37,153 bases of DNA from Streptomyces scabichelini (GTDB lineage: Bacteria; Actinomycetota; Actinomycetes; Streptomycetales; Streptomycetaceae). Below the pieces are notes generated by a model, which saw nothing but the letters and a program-made list of their open reading frames with translations, was not told where the DNA came from and did not search any database. A program made the translations under genes and the position numbers. The stretch spans positions 1-37,153 of the forward strand of contig NZ_JAAKZY010000097.1 in the NCBI RefSeq assembly GCF_011045015.1, in the 5' to 3' direction. Positions 1 to 6,920 of this stretch are shown piece after piece (positions within the stretch are counted from its first letter, which is position 1; every line of letters starts with the position of its first letter).

Positions 1-1
1 G

Positions 2-49
2 GCGGGGAGGGCCTGGGAGCTGGATGTGTTGGTGACGGAGGTTCACTGA
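2..49 (+). CDS. Possible 3' end of an upstream gene
   Basis: Reading from base 2, a frame without stops runs to TGA at 47-49 and ends in ...ELDVLVTEVH. This is plausible as the last 15 codons of a gene entering from the left, but 15 codons are too few to identify anything and in high-GC DNA an open frame of this length is weak evidence. Confidence 0.25.
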   Translation, partial: AGRAWELDVLVTEVH

Positions 50-71
50 GCCTCCACCCGATGACATGACA

Positions 72-86
72 TTGCACTATGTGCAA
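72..86. promoter_or_regulatory. Inverted repeat upstream of eda (candidate operator)
   Basis: TTGCAC-TAT-GTGCAA is a perfect 6-bp inverted repeat with a 3-bp centre, 41 bp upstream of the eda start. TTGCAC could also serve as a -35 element, though no good -10 follows at 17 bp. The shape suits a dimeric repressor; the regulator is not identifiable from this window. Confidence 0.45.
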
Positions 87-127
87 CGACCTTTGCGCAT
101 GCTGTCCGTCGCAGGCAGCATGAGGGC

Positions 128-790
128 ATGACCTCGTCTGTGCCCTCGCCCTCCCCCTCCCCTTCCCTGCCTGTGTCGTCCTTGCTGGACCTCGCGCCTG
201 TCATCCCCGTGGTCGTCGTCGAGGACGTCGCCGATGCCGTGCCCTTGGCGCGGGCGCTGGTCGCGGGTGGGCTGCCCGCGATCGAGGTGACCCTGCGGAC
301 GCCGGTCGCGCTCGACGCGATCCGGGCGATCGCGGAGGGGGTGCCCGAGGCCCTGGTCGGGGCGGGCACGGTGATCTCGCCGGAGAACGTGACGGAGACG
401 GTGAAGGCGGGGGCTCGTTTTCTGGTGAGCCCCGGCTGGACCGACGTACTCCTGGATGCGATGAAGGGGTCCGGGGTGCCCTTCCTGCCCGGGGTTTCGA
501 CGACGTCGGAGGTCGTGGCGCTGCTGGAGCGCGGGGTGCGGGAGATGAAGTTCTTCCCGGCGGGGCCTTCGGGCGGTACGGCGTATCTCAAGGCCCTGGC
601 CGGGCCGTTGCCGCAGGCGCGGTTCTGTCCGACCGGGGGGGTCGGTCCGGCGTCCGCGCCGGAGTATCTGGCGTTGCCCAACGTGGGGTGTGTGGGCGGG
701 ACTTGGATGCTTCCGGAGGATGCGATCGCGACGAAGGACTGGGGGCGGGTGGAGGCGCTGGCGCGGGAGGCTGCGGGCCTGCGGGGGTAG
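128..790 (+). CDS. eda: 2-keto-3-deoxy-6-phosphogluconate / 4-hydroxy-2-oxoglutarate aldolase
   Basis: A 220-residue class I aldolase (KDPG/KHG family), predicted to split 2-keto-3-deoxy-6-phosphogluconate into pyruvate and glyceraldehyde 3-phosphate, or hydroxy-oxoglutarate into pyruvate and glyoxylate, in the cytosol. The TIM-barrel signature is complete: E53 in IEVTLRT, the GAGTV strand (78-82), the Schiff-base lysine K141 in MKFFPAGPSGG, and the phosphate-binding CPTGGV near the C-terminus. Length matches the family apart from an extra Ser/Pro-rich N-terminus of about 16 residues. The start is ATG with GAGGG five bases upstream. It stands alone: no kinase or dehydratase of the Entner-Doudoroff route is adjacent, so the physiological substrate is open. 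It converges on the RNase HI operon across a repeat-rich gap. Confidence 0.93.
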   Translation: MTSSVPSPSPSPSLPVSSLLDLAPVIPVVVVEDVADAVPLARALVAGGLPAIEVTLRTPVALDAIRAIAEGVPEALVGAGTVISPENVTETVKAGARFLVSPGWTDVLLDAMKGSGVPFLPGVSTTSEVVALLERGVREMKFFPAGPSGGTAYLKALAGPLPQARFCPTGGVGPASAPEYLALPNVGCVGGTWMLPEDAIATKDWGRVEALAREAAGLRG

Positions 791-961
791 CTGCGCCGGG
801 CCGCCAGGCCATCAGGCGGTCAGCTGCTGGCCTGCCCAGGCCGCCAGCCGGTGGGCCCGTCAGGCAGCCCAGGCTGCCAGCCCGCCCCGCCATGAGGCGG
901 TCAGCCCGCCAGACCTCCAAGCGCTTCGCGGGAAGTGCAGTACGAATCGTGCGGGCCGTCC
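791..961. repeat. Degenerate CCAGG/GGTCAG-rich spacer after eda
   Basis: A non-coding gap between convergent genes filled with short imperfect repeats. CCATCAGGCGGTCAGC near 809 returns with one change near 890, with many interspersed GCCAGC and CAGGC units, and the theme resumes after the hairpin near 1046-1074. It looks like locally expanded low-complexity sequence; no gene is visible in it. Confidence 0.5.
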
Positions 962-1020
962 GTGGCTGGTCGCGCAGTTCCCCGCGCCCCTAAAGAGGCC
1001 TGCGGCCTCCTTTAGGGCGC
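962..1020 (+). repeat. Dispersed 30-nt element with hairpin, copy 1
   Basis: The conserved core at 962..991 begins GTGGCTGGTCGCGCAG and ends in CGCGCCCCT. A stem-loop follows at 984..1020: arms of about 15 paired bases with single bulges around a TGC loop, inner stem AGAGGCC/GGCCTC. It lies between the convergent eda and RNase HI genes and may act as a bidirectional terminator. The sequence just after it (GGTACCGCACCGGACTT) recurs almost exactly after copy 4, so the repeat unit is longer than the core. Confidence 0.8.
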
Positions 1021-1065
1021 GGTACCGCACCGGACTTAACCAAGGCCGCTCAGGCCGTCAGGCCA

Positions 1066-2253
1066 TCAGCGCAGGTGCGACGTGTCGTTGAGCAGGCGCA
1101 GGCTTGCGTTGCCGTCCGCGTAGTACGCCACCGCCGACAGCGAGGCTGCCGACAGTTCCATGCGGAACAGGGACTCCGGTGGGGCGCCGAGGGCCAGTCG
1201 TACGAGGGTTTTGATGGGTGTGACGTGGGAGACGAGGAGGACGGTGCGGCCTGCGTGGCCGGCGAGCAGCTTGTCCCGGGCCGCGGCAACTCGTCCCGCG
1301 ACGGCCGCGAAGCTCTCGCCCCCGCCGGTCGGTTCGGCGTCCGGGGACCCCAGCCACTTGTCCAACTCCTCCGGATACCGCTCCCGGACCTCTCCGAAGG
1401 TCAGCCCTTCCCAGGCCCCGAAGTCCGTCTCCCGTAGCCCGTCCTCGATCCGTACGCCGAGCCCGAGCCGCGCGGCCACGATCCCCGCGGTTTCGCGGCA
1501 CCGGGCGAGAGGTGACGAGACGATGTCCTGCACGGTCCCGCGCGCGGCAAGCGCCCCCGCCACCCGCTCGGCCTGAGTCCGCCCCGCTTCCGACAGCCCC
1601 GGATCGCTGCCCCCACTCCCGGAGAACCGCTTCTGAGGCGTCAAAGTCGTCTCGCCATGCCGCAGCAGTACGAAGGTCGCGGGTGCTCCGAGGTCGGGAG
1701 GCGTCCCGGCAGATGCCACGTTCCGCGCGGCGCGTACGTCGGCGCCGCCCCGCACATCGGACAACGAAACTGATGAAACCGACGAAGCCGACGCAGCCAG
1801 CGAAACCGAAGGAGCCGACGAGCTCGACGCCGACCAACGCTCCCCCCGCTTCCCCGCATCCATCGCCTCGTTGGCCAAGCGGTCGGCGTGCTTGTTCTGG
1901 TCGCGTGGAATCCACTCGTACGTGACCTGGGACGACGGGAACACCAGGCTCGCCTCGGCCGCGAGGGGCCGCATGTCGGGGTGCTTGATCTTCCAGCGGC
2001 CGGACATCTGCTCCACGACGAGCTTGGAGTCCATGCGGACGCGGATGGAGGCCGAAGGGTCCAGCTCGCGCGCCGCGCGCAGGCCCGCCACCAGGCCCCG
2101 GTACTCCGCGACGTTGTTCGTCGCGATGCCGATGTACTCCGCCGTCTCGGCCAGCGTCTCCCCTGTGGCCGCGTCGAGGACGACCGAGCCGTAGCCTGCG
2201 GGGCCCGGGTTGCCCCGGGAGCCGCCGTCGGTCTCGACGATGAACTCGCGCAA
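1066..2253 (-). CDS. Bifunctional RNase HI / histidine (acid) phosphatase
   Basis: A 395-residue fusion like mycobacterial Rv2228c and S. coelicolor SCO2299. Residues 1-135 are RNase HI, which cuts RNA in RNA/DNA hybrids; the metal-binding acids D9 (TDGGSRGNPG), E50 (NNVAEYRGL), D75 (RMDSKL) and D124 (KHADRLANEA) are all present. A Ser/Ala/Val-rich linker (about 141-190) leads to a phosphoglycerate-mutase-type histidine phosphatase of the CobC/alpha-ribazole phosphatase kind: RHG at 198-200, R251, E275 and H343 (VSHVTPIK). The start is TTG, with AAGGGG eight bases upstream and overlapping the TAA of the preceding zinc-ribbon gene; the N-terminus MREFIVETDGG is what the family requires, so TTG is the likely start. 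It is last in the Nif3-zinc ribbon-RNase H operon. Confidence 0.93.
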   Translation of the reverse strand: MREFIVETDGGSRGNPGPAGYGSVVLDAATGETLAETAEYIGIATNNVAEYRGLVAGLRAARELDPSASIRVRMDSKLVVEQMSGRWKIKHPDMRPLAAEASLVFPSSQVTYEWIPRDQNKHADRLANEAMDAGKRGERWSASSSSAPSVSLAASASSVSSVSLSDVRGGADVRAARNVASAGTPPDLGAPATFVLLRHGETTLTPQKRFSGSGGSDPGLSEAGRTQAERVAGALAARGTVQDIVSSPLARCRETAGIVAARLGLGVRIEDGLRETDFGAWEGLTFGEVRERYPEELDKWLGSPDAEPTGGGESFAAVAGRVAAARDKLLAGHAGRTVLLVSHVTPIKTLVRLALGAPPESLFRMELSAASLSAVAYYADGNASLRLLNDTSHLR

Positions 2254-2265
2254 GCCCGAGGCCCC

Positions 2266-3009
2266 TTACAGGCCGGACTCGGAGGTGCGGACGAGGATGC
2301 GGCGGCAGTTCTCGCAGCGCAGCACCGTGTCCGGGGCGGCCGCCTTCACGTCGTTCACCTCGGTGATGTTGAGCTCCAGGCGGCAGCCCTCGCAGCGCCG
2401 CTGGTAGAGCCGGGCCGCACCGACACCGCCCTGCTGCTCGCGCAGTTTGTCGTAGAGCTTGAGGAGGTCGGCGGGGATCGAGCCCGCGATCAGCTCTCGT
2501 TCCTTCGTCGCCGACGCGGCCTCGCTGTCGAGGGACTCCTGCACCGCGTCCCTGCGCCGCATCGCGTCGTCGATCTTCGACTCGACGGAGGCGACCCGCT
2601 CGGTCAGCTCCCCCACCCGCTCCTGCGCGGACTCGCGGCGCTCCATGATCTCCAGGACCACGTCCTCGAGGTCGCCCTGCCGCTTGGCGAGGGAGGCGAT
2701 CTCGTGCTGGAGGTTCTCCAGGTCCTTGGGGGAGGTGACGGCACCGGAGTCGAGCCGCTGCTGGTCACGGCCGGCGCGCTGGCGCACCTGGTCGACGTCC
2801 TGCTCGGCCTTCGTCTGCTCGCGGGCGCAGTCGCTCTCCTCGGTCTGCGCGGCGACGAGGAGGTCGCGCAGCTGTGTGAGGTCCTTGTTCAGCGACTCGA
2901 TCTCGGCGTGCTCGGGCAGCGACCTCCGCTTGTGCGCCAGCTGCTGAAGGCGCACGTCGAGGGCCTGGACGTCGAGGAGTCGGATCTGGTCGGCGGGCGC
3001 GGCGTTCAG
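2266..3009 (-). CDS. C4-type zinc-ribbon coiled-coil protein, CTG start
   Basis: A 247-residue protein of the family containing Rv2229c and SCO2300: a long alpha-helical hairpin/coiled coil rich in Glu, Arg and Gln (about 15-170) followed by a C-terminal zinc ribbon with CEGC (206-209) and CENC (232-235). Function is unproven; a nucleic-acid role is often inferred from the ribbon and the RNase H/Nif3 neighbours. The start needs care. The frame closes at a stop at 3028-3030, and the only usual internal start is GTG at 2955, which would remove 18 well-conserved residues (NAAPADQIRLLDVQALD). CTG at 3009-3007 overlaps the Nif3 stop as CTGA, a standard coupling geometry except for the codon. I chose CTG; the 229-residue GTG form is the alternative. 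Confidence 0.85.
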   Translation of the reverse strand: MNAAPADQIRLLDVQALDVRLQQLAHKRRSLPEHAEIESLNKDLTQLRDLLVAAQTEESDCAREQTKAEQDVDQVRQRAGRDQQRLDSGAVTSPKDLENLQHEIASLAKRQGDLEDVVLEIMERRESAQERVGELTERVASVESKIDDAMRRRDAVQESLDSEAASATKERELIAGSIPADLLKLYDKLREQQGGVGAARLYQRRCEGCRLELNITEVNDVKAAAPDTVLRCENCRRILVRTSESGL

Positions 3010-3878
3010 TTGGGGGCTCCAGGGGTGTCAGAGGCGTTCGTCGGGTTGGACGCCGCGTGGGCTGTCCAGGGGTCGGTGACCGTCTTCGAGACGTGGACGC
3101 GAAGTCCCCATCCGTTCCGGTCGGAAATCTCGTCGAGCTGGGCGGCGGCCAGCTCGCACCAGGGCCACTCGGTGGCCCAGTGCGCCGCGTCGAGCAGTGC
3201 GAGAGGACTGTACGCGCGGTCCGCCATGAACTCCGACGCCGGGTGGTGGCGCAGGTCCGCGGTGAGGAAGGCGTCGGCGCCCGCGGCGCGTACGTCGTCG
3301 AAGAGGCTGTCGCCGGAGCCGCCGCTCACCACGACGGTCCGTACGAGCGCGTCGGCGTCGCCCGCGACACGGATGCCCTGCGCGGTGGCGGGCAGCCGCT
3401 CGGCGGCGCGCGCGGCGAGTTCGCGGACGGTCAGCGGATGGTCCAGCTCGCAGACGCGGCCGAGGCCGCGGCGGCCCTCGGGGTCGGTCGGGTCCGGCAC
3501 GAGGGGCCGTACGACACGAAAGTCCAGCGCTCCGGCGAGGGCGTCGCTGACCCCCGGGTCCGCCCGGTCGGCGTTCGTGTGGGCGACGTGCAGCGCGATG
3601 TCGTTCTTGATGAGGGTGTGGACCACGCGGCCCTTGAAGGTCGAGGCCGCCACCGTCGTCGTACCGCGCAGGTAGAGCGGGTGGTGGGTGACCAGCAGGT
3701 CCGCGTCCAGCTTCACCGCTTCGTCCACGATCTCCTGGACGGGGTCGACGGCGAACAGCACGCGCGTGACCTCCTGGTCCGGGTCTCCGCAGACCGTGCC
3801 GACCGCGTCCCAGTCCTCCGCCCTCTCGGGGGGCCAGAGGGAGTCGAGCGCGGCGATGACTTCAGACAGACGGGGCAC
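3006..3878 (-). CDS. Nif3-like dinuclear metal centre protein
   Basis: A 290-residue NIF3/YbgI/YqfO family protein (GTP cyclohydrolase 1 type 2-like fold). Metal ligands are visible: H65/H66 in LLVTHHPLYLRG, H100 and D104 in HVAHTNADR, and a C-terminal His/Glu pair in DAAHWATEWP. Family members form toroidal hexamers with two metals per subunit; the reaction is not settled. The start is GTG (MPRLSEVIAALD), with no clear ribosome binding site; TAGCCT eight bases upstream could be a -10 giving a nearly leaderless transcript. It is first in a three-gene operon, overlapping the next gene by three bases. Same order as Rv2230c-Rv2229c-Rv2228c. Confidence 0.9.
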   Translation of the reverse strand: MPRLSEVIAALDSLWPPERAEDWDAVGTVCGDPDQEVTRVLFAVDPVQEIVDEAVKLDADLLVTHHPLYLRGTTTVAASTFKGRVVHTLIKNDIALHVAHTNADRADPGVSDALAGALDFRVVRPLVPDPTDPEGRRGLGRVCELDHPLTVRELAARAAERLPATAQGIRVAGDADALVRTVVVSGGSGDSLFDDVRAAGADAFLTADLRHHPASEFMADRAYSPLALLDAAHWATEWPWCELAAAQLDEISDRNGWGLRVHVSKTVTDPWTAHAASNPTNASDTPGAPN

Positions 3879-3923
3879 GTTAGAAAGGCTACCCGCCTCT
3901 CCGCGTGCCCCGTCTGCGCCGGC

Positions 3924-4979
3924 TCACTTCACGAGGTAACCCTGCAGGTCGTCCAGTACCTCGTCGGCCGCCGTGACCCCGAGGCCGAGGTACCACGTCT
4001 CGTCCGGTACGTCCTTCGCCTGGCCGTTCTCGACCGCGCCGAGCTTCTTCCAGAGGGGATTGTCCTCGGCGCTCGACCGCTCGGTCTTCTTCGCGTCGCC
4101 GTAGACGCCGGTGAAGATCCAGTCGGCGTCGGCCTCGTCGATCTTCTCCGGGCTGATCTCCACAGCGAGGTCGTTGATCTGCTGGTTCTTGGGGCGCGGG
4201 ATGCCGACGTCGTCGAGGATCGTGCCGATGAAGGACGCCTTCGCGTAGAGGCGGATCATGCCCGGCATGTAGCGGAGCATGGTGACGGTCGGCTTGTCGG
4301 GGCCCAGTTCGTCGCCGAGGGCCTTCGCCTTCTTCTCGTACGCGGCGAGTTTGCTCTTCGCCTCGGCGGTCTTGTCGAGGGCGGCCGCGTTGAGGAGGTA
4401 GTTCTCCTTCCAGGTGAAGCCGGGGCGGATGGAGAACACGGTGGGCGCGATCTGGGAGAGCTGCGGGTACAGCTTGGCGGCGCGCAGCTCGCTGCCGAGG
4501 ATCAGGTCGGGCTTGAGGTTCGCGATCGCTTCCAGGTTGAGGGCGTTGATCGTGCCGACGTCCTTGGGGTTGCCCGCGTCCTTCTTCAGGTAGGAGGGGA
4601 TGGCCGTGGAGCCCTCGGTGGGCGCGTAGCCGACGGGCTTGACGCCCAGCGACACGACGTTGTCGAGCTCGCCGACGTCGAGGACGACGACCCGCTCGGG
4701 CCGGGACTTGAGCTCCGTCTCGCCCCTGGCGTGCTTGATCGTGCGCGGGAACTCGCCGGCCTTCGCCGTGGTGCCCATCTTGGCCGTGTCCGCGGCCGCC
4801 TTCGCGAAGTCCTCGCCGCCCTGCGCGACGGACTTGCTGCCACTGCCGTTGTCGGACTTTCCGGAGCCGGAGCCCGAGCCGGAACCGGAATCGCCGTCAC
4901 CCGAGCCGCAGGCCGCGAGCGAGAGCGCGGCGGCCACGGCGAGGGCGACGGCGGCACAGCCGCGTCGTCGTAGGGACAT
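3924..4979 (-). CDS. Iron-siderophore ABC transporter substrate-binding lipoprotein
   Basis: A 351-residue FepB/FecB-type binding protein predicted to be lipid-anchored outside the membrane and to hand a ferric siderophore to an importer. A signal peptide with lipobox LAAC sits near residues 21-24, then a Gly/Ser repeat linker, then the two-lobed fold with landmarks RVVVLDVGELDNVVSLGV, NLEAIANLKPDLILGS and a long connecting helix. The ATG at 4979 is preferred: GGAG lies ten bases upstream, whereas the GTG at 4988 would be one base from it. A perfect-looking iron box lies 33 bp upstream. There is no permease, ATPase or siderophore gene nearby, so it must share an importer encoded elsewhere. 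The ligand (for example desferrioxamine) cannot be told from sequence. Confidence 0.9.
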   Translation of the reverse strand: MSLRRRGCAAVALAVAAALSLAACGSGDGDSGSGSGSGSGKSDNGSGSKSVAQGGEDFAKAAADTAKMGTTAKAGEFPRTIKHARGETELKSRPERVVVLDVGELDNVVSLGVKPVGYAPTEGSTAIPSYLKKDAGNPKDVGTINALNLEAIANLKPDLILGSELRAAKLYPQLSQIAPTVFSIRPGFTWKENYLLNAAALDKTAEAKSKLAAYEKKAKALGDELGPDKPTVTMLRYMPGMIRLYAKASFIGTILDDVGIPRPKNQQINDLAVEISPEKIDEADADWIFTGVYGDAKKTERSSAEDNPLWKKLGAVENGQAKDVPDETWYLGLGVTAADEVLDDLQGYLVK

Positions 4980-5012
4980 CAGGCACACACTCCACAGAAT
5001 CGGACTCAGGAC

Positions 5013-5031
5013 TTAGGTGAGGCTCACCTTA
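5013..5031. promoter_or_regulatory. Iron box (DmdR/IdeR-type operator)
   Basis: TTAGGTGAGGCTCACCTTA is a 19-bp near-perfect palindrome matching the actinobacterial iron box (consensus TTAGGTTAGSCTAACCTAA type) bound by Fe-loaded DmdR1/IdeR repressors. It lies between the binding lipoprotein (minus strand) and the hypothetical gene at 5175 (plus strand). On the minus strand TAAGGT inside it could be the -10, so bound repressor would block polymerase. Confidence 0.88.
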
Positions 5032-5174
5032 AACCGCCGATTCTCGGCCAGCACACCAGCCCCTGTTTCCTCACGAAAATCGACACACGGCCACCCGTAT
5101 GTGTGAAGTCCCTGCCCGTCGGTGCCCCGTCTGTGCGTACGAAAACTACCTTCGTGGCCGGAGGTGACCAGACG

Positions 5175-6533
5175 ATGACGGCCTGTGCCATCGAATCCGC
5201 CGCTTCGAACGGGACGCGGGCAGGGTGCGTGATCACCGCCGACGGATCCTACGCGGCACGCCTCGCCTTACGCGGCGATTCCTGGTTCCCGGAGCGCTGG
5301 ACGCTGGACGGCCCCGAGCCCTACGCCGTTCCGCTGCCGGGCAACCAGCCGGAGGAGCCCGGCACGGAGGTGCAGCCGATGGCGGACGGGCGGGTGCTCA
5401 TCCACCGGGTTCCGGAGGGGCGGCACGCGTTCTCGCTGCTGTATCCGACCGGCCCGGGGACGGGTGAGGTACCGCTCGGCGCGGTGGAATGCCGGGACGA
5501 GGAAACGGAGTTGCGGCTGCTGCCGCCCGCCCCAGGGGGCTCACGTGCGTACGCCGTCGCCGTGGGCCGGAGTTCGACCACCGTGTGGCTGGTGGCGGGC
5601 GGCGCCTTCGGGCCCGAGCATCTCGCCGAGGTGCCGGGGCGCTGCTCGGGCGGGGTGTGGCTGGCAGGCGGGGACCGACTGCTCGCTCTGGACCGGGAGT
5701 TGGAGGGCCGGACCAAGACGGTGGTGGTCGACCTGGAGCGCGGTGGCGAGGTGTCGCCACTGCTCCAGATCGCCGAGGAGAGCAACGACCGGCTGCTGCT
5801 CGCGGACGCGGACAGCGGGCTGCTGCTGATCCGCTCGGACGCGCCGTCGCCGGGTCGGGAACGGCTCGGCTGGGGCGTGTTGGGGAGCACGCTTCCCGTG
5901 CGGTTCCCGGAGTCGCTGCAACTGGCGGACCACAGGGTCACGCCGTTCGCGATCCAGCCGGGCCAGGTGCTGACGCCGGAGTGCTGCGCGGTGGCGCTGC
6001 GGATCGACGGCGCGGGCGGGGGCAGTTGGCTCGGGGTGTGGCGGCCCGCCGAGCGACGGGTCCACCAACTCCCAGCGCCCGAGGGGTGGTTGACCGGTGC
6101 GGGGCTGTGGACCAAGGACGGGGTGCTTCAACTGCCGTACGCGACGGGGATGATGCCGTGCGGCGTGGCACGGGTGGAGGCACCCATGGGGGCGGGGGAT
6201 GCGGGCCCGGGGGATCCGGACCGTGCGGCGGGGGATGGTGCTGGGGTTGAGGTCCCAGGGGGTGCGCCGTCGTCGGTCACGGATCCTCCGGAACCCGCGG
6301 GTGAGCGTTCCCCGTCGGCCGGTCCGGTGGAACGGCCCCCGTCGGCCTTTCCGGTGGAACAGCCCGGGTCGGGGTCGGCCCGTCCGGTGGAACCTCCCGC
6401 GTCGGCCCGTCCGGTGCCCTTGCAGCAGGCCCCGTTCACGGTGCGGAAGGTCGCGAGCGCCTTCGCGGGACGCCGGTTGGCGCAGGCGGCCGGCAAGGGC
6501 CGGGCAGCCGCCGAGGAAGTGACCGTCGAGTAG
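5175..6533 (+). CDS. Hypothetical protein with one TTA codon and Pro-rich repeat tail
   Basis: A 452-residue protein I do not recognise by name. Residues 1 to about 330 are rich in short beta-type stretches with recurring W, G and D-R-L patterns (GGVWLAGGDRLLALDREL, SNDRLLLADADSGLLLI), suggestive of a beta-propeller-like fold, which is inference only. Residues about 340-420 are disordered, Pro/Ser-rich, with repeated RPVE-P-SA units; the end is basic (RKVASAFAGRRLAQAAGKG). No signal peptide or membrane segment, so probably cytosolic. I chose ATG 5175 because GGAGGTG lies nine to fifteen bases upstream; GTG at 5103 would add 24 residues. Codon 32 (5268-5270) is TTA, so translation should depend on the bldA tRNA. 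It is divergent from the iron-box lipoprotein. Confidence 0.75.
   Translation: MTACAIESAASNGTRAGCVITADGSYAARLALRGDSWFPERWTLDGPEPYAVPLPGNQPEEPGTEVQPMADGRVLIHRVPEGRHAFSLLYPTGPGTGEVPLGAVECRDEETELRLLPPAPGGSRAYAVAVGRSSTTVWLVAGGAFGPEHLAEVPGRCSGGVWLAGGDRLLALDRELEGRTKTVVVDLERGGEVSPLLQIAEESNDRLLLADADSGLLLIRSDAPSPGRERLGWGVLGSTLPVRFPESLQLADHRVTPFAIQPGQVLTPECCAVALRIDGAGGGSWLGVWRPAERRVHQLPAPEGWLTGAGLWTKDGVLQLPYATGMMPCGVARVEAPMGAGDAGPGDPDRAAGDGAGVEVPGGAPSSVTDPPEPAGERSPSAGPVERPPSAFPVEQPGSGSARPVEPPASARPVPLQQAPFTVRKVASAFAGRRLAQAAGKGRAAAEEVTVE
6314..6416 (+). repeat. In-frame 27/33-bp tandem repeats
   Basis: Four units each starting GTCGGCC (or GTCGGGGTCGGCC) followed by a YCCGGTG core begin at 6314, 6341, about 6368-6374 and 6401. 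They encode the repeated (R/G/F)PVE-(R/Q/P)P-(P)SA motif in the tail of the hypothetical protein. The period is a multiple of three, so copy number can change without breaking the frame. Confidence 0.7.
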
Positions 6534-6624
6534 CCCCAACCACCCCTCACCGGCCGAAAGAGCGCCCGTTAGACTCGCCCGCGCTGTACAGAAGGATCTT
6601 GTAATGACGGGGTGAAACTTCCAC

Positions 6625-6837
6625 ATGAACGACGTGAACGACATGGAGACGACGGTCACCGATCCGCGCGTGGCGGGTCACGATGCGCGTGACCCGCGGG
6701 TGGCGATGTCTCAGGCCGGCGATGGTGGCCGCGGGCGGCACCGGGGGCCTGTCGCGGTGCAGGACGACGAGGCGGCGCCTCGTGGGCGGCACCGCAAGCC
6801 GGCCGAGCCTGAGCGCTCCGCTGGGGTCGAGGTTTGA
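6625..6837 (+). CDS. Small basic/hydrophilic hypothetical protein
   Basis: A 70-residue frame, MNDVNDMETTVTDPRVAGH..., with paired motifs DPRVAG/DPRVAM, H-D-A-R-D and repeated GR-HR-P (GRHRGPV, GRHRKPA). It has no hydrophobic segment. The internal duplication and balanced charge look like a real small protein rather than a shadow frame, and it is followed by a strong hairpin. Against it, no clear ribosome binding site precedes ATG 6625 (nor ATG 6643), and I know no function. Confidence 0.45.
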   Translation: MNDVNDMETTVTDPRVAGHDARDPRVAMSQAGDGGRGRHRGPVAVQDDEAAPRGRHRKPAEPERSAGVEV

Positions 6838-6852
6838 ACCTGCGGGTTCGTT

Positions 6853-6920
6853 GTGGCTGGTCGCGCAGTTCCCCGCGCCCCTAAAAGGAAGGCCTGCGGC
6901 CTCCTTTTAGGGGCGCGGGG
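6853..6920. terminator. Dispersed element copy 2 with near-perfect hairpin (bidirectional terminator)
   Basis: The conserved 30-nt core is at 6853..6882. Overlapping it, 6871..6920 folds into a stem of 23 paired bases with one bulged A and a TGC loop; outer arm CCCCGCGCCCC, inner arm GGCC/GGCC. The right arm ends at 6920 and the SDR stop codon is 6921-6923, so the hairpin abuts that gene's end. It separates two convergent genes, which suits a two-way terminator without a U-tract. Confidence 0.75.

Noticed and set aside
791..961. CRISPR-like appearance of repeated CCAGG/GGTCAG units
   Set aside because: Repeats are short, imperfect and irregularly spaced, with no cas gene.
1888..3675. Plus-strand frame of about 595 codons opposite the RNase H/zinc ribbon/Nif3 operon
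   Set aside because: Overlaps three well-supported genes on the other strand and shows no motif.
6534..6624. Search for an RNA gene or riboswitch upstream of the small hypothetical gene
   Set aside because: No stable conserved fold or known riboswitch core is visible in this 91-bp stretch.
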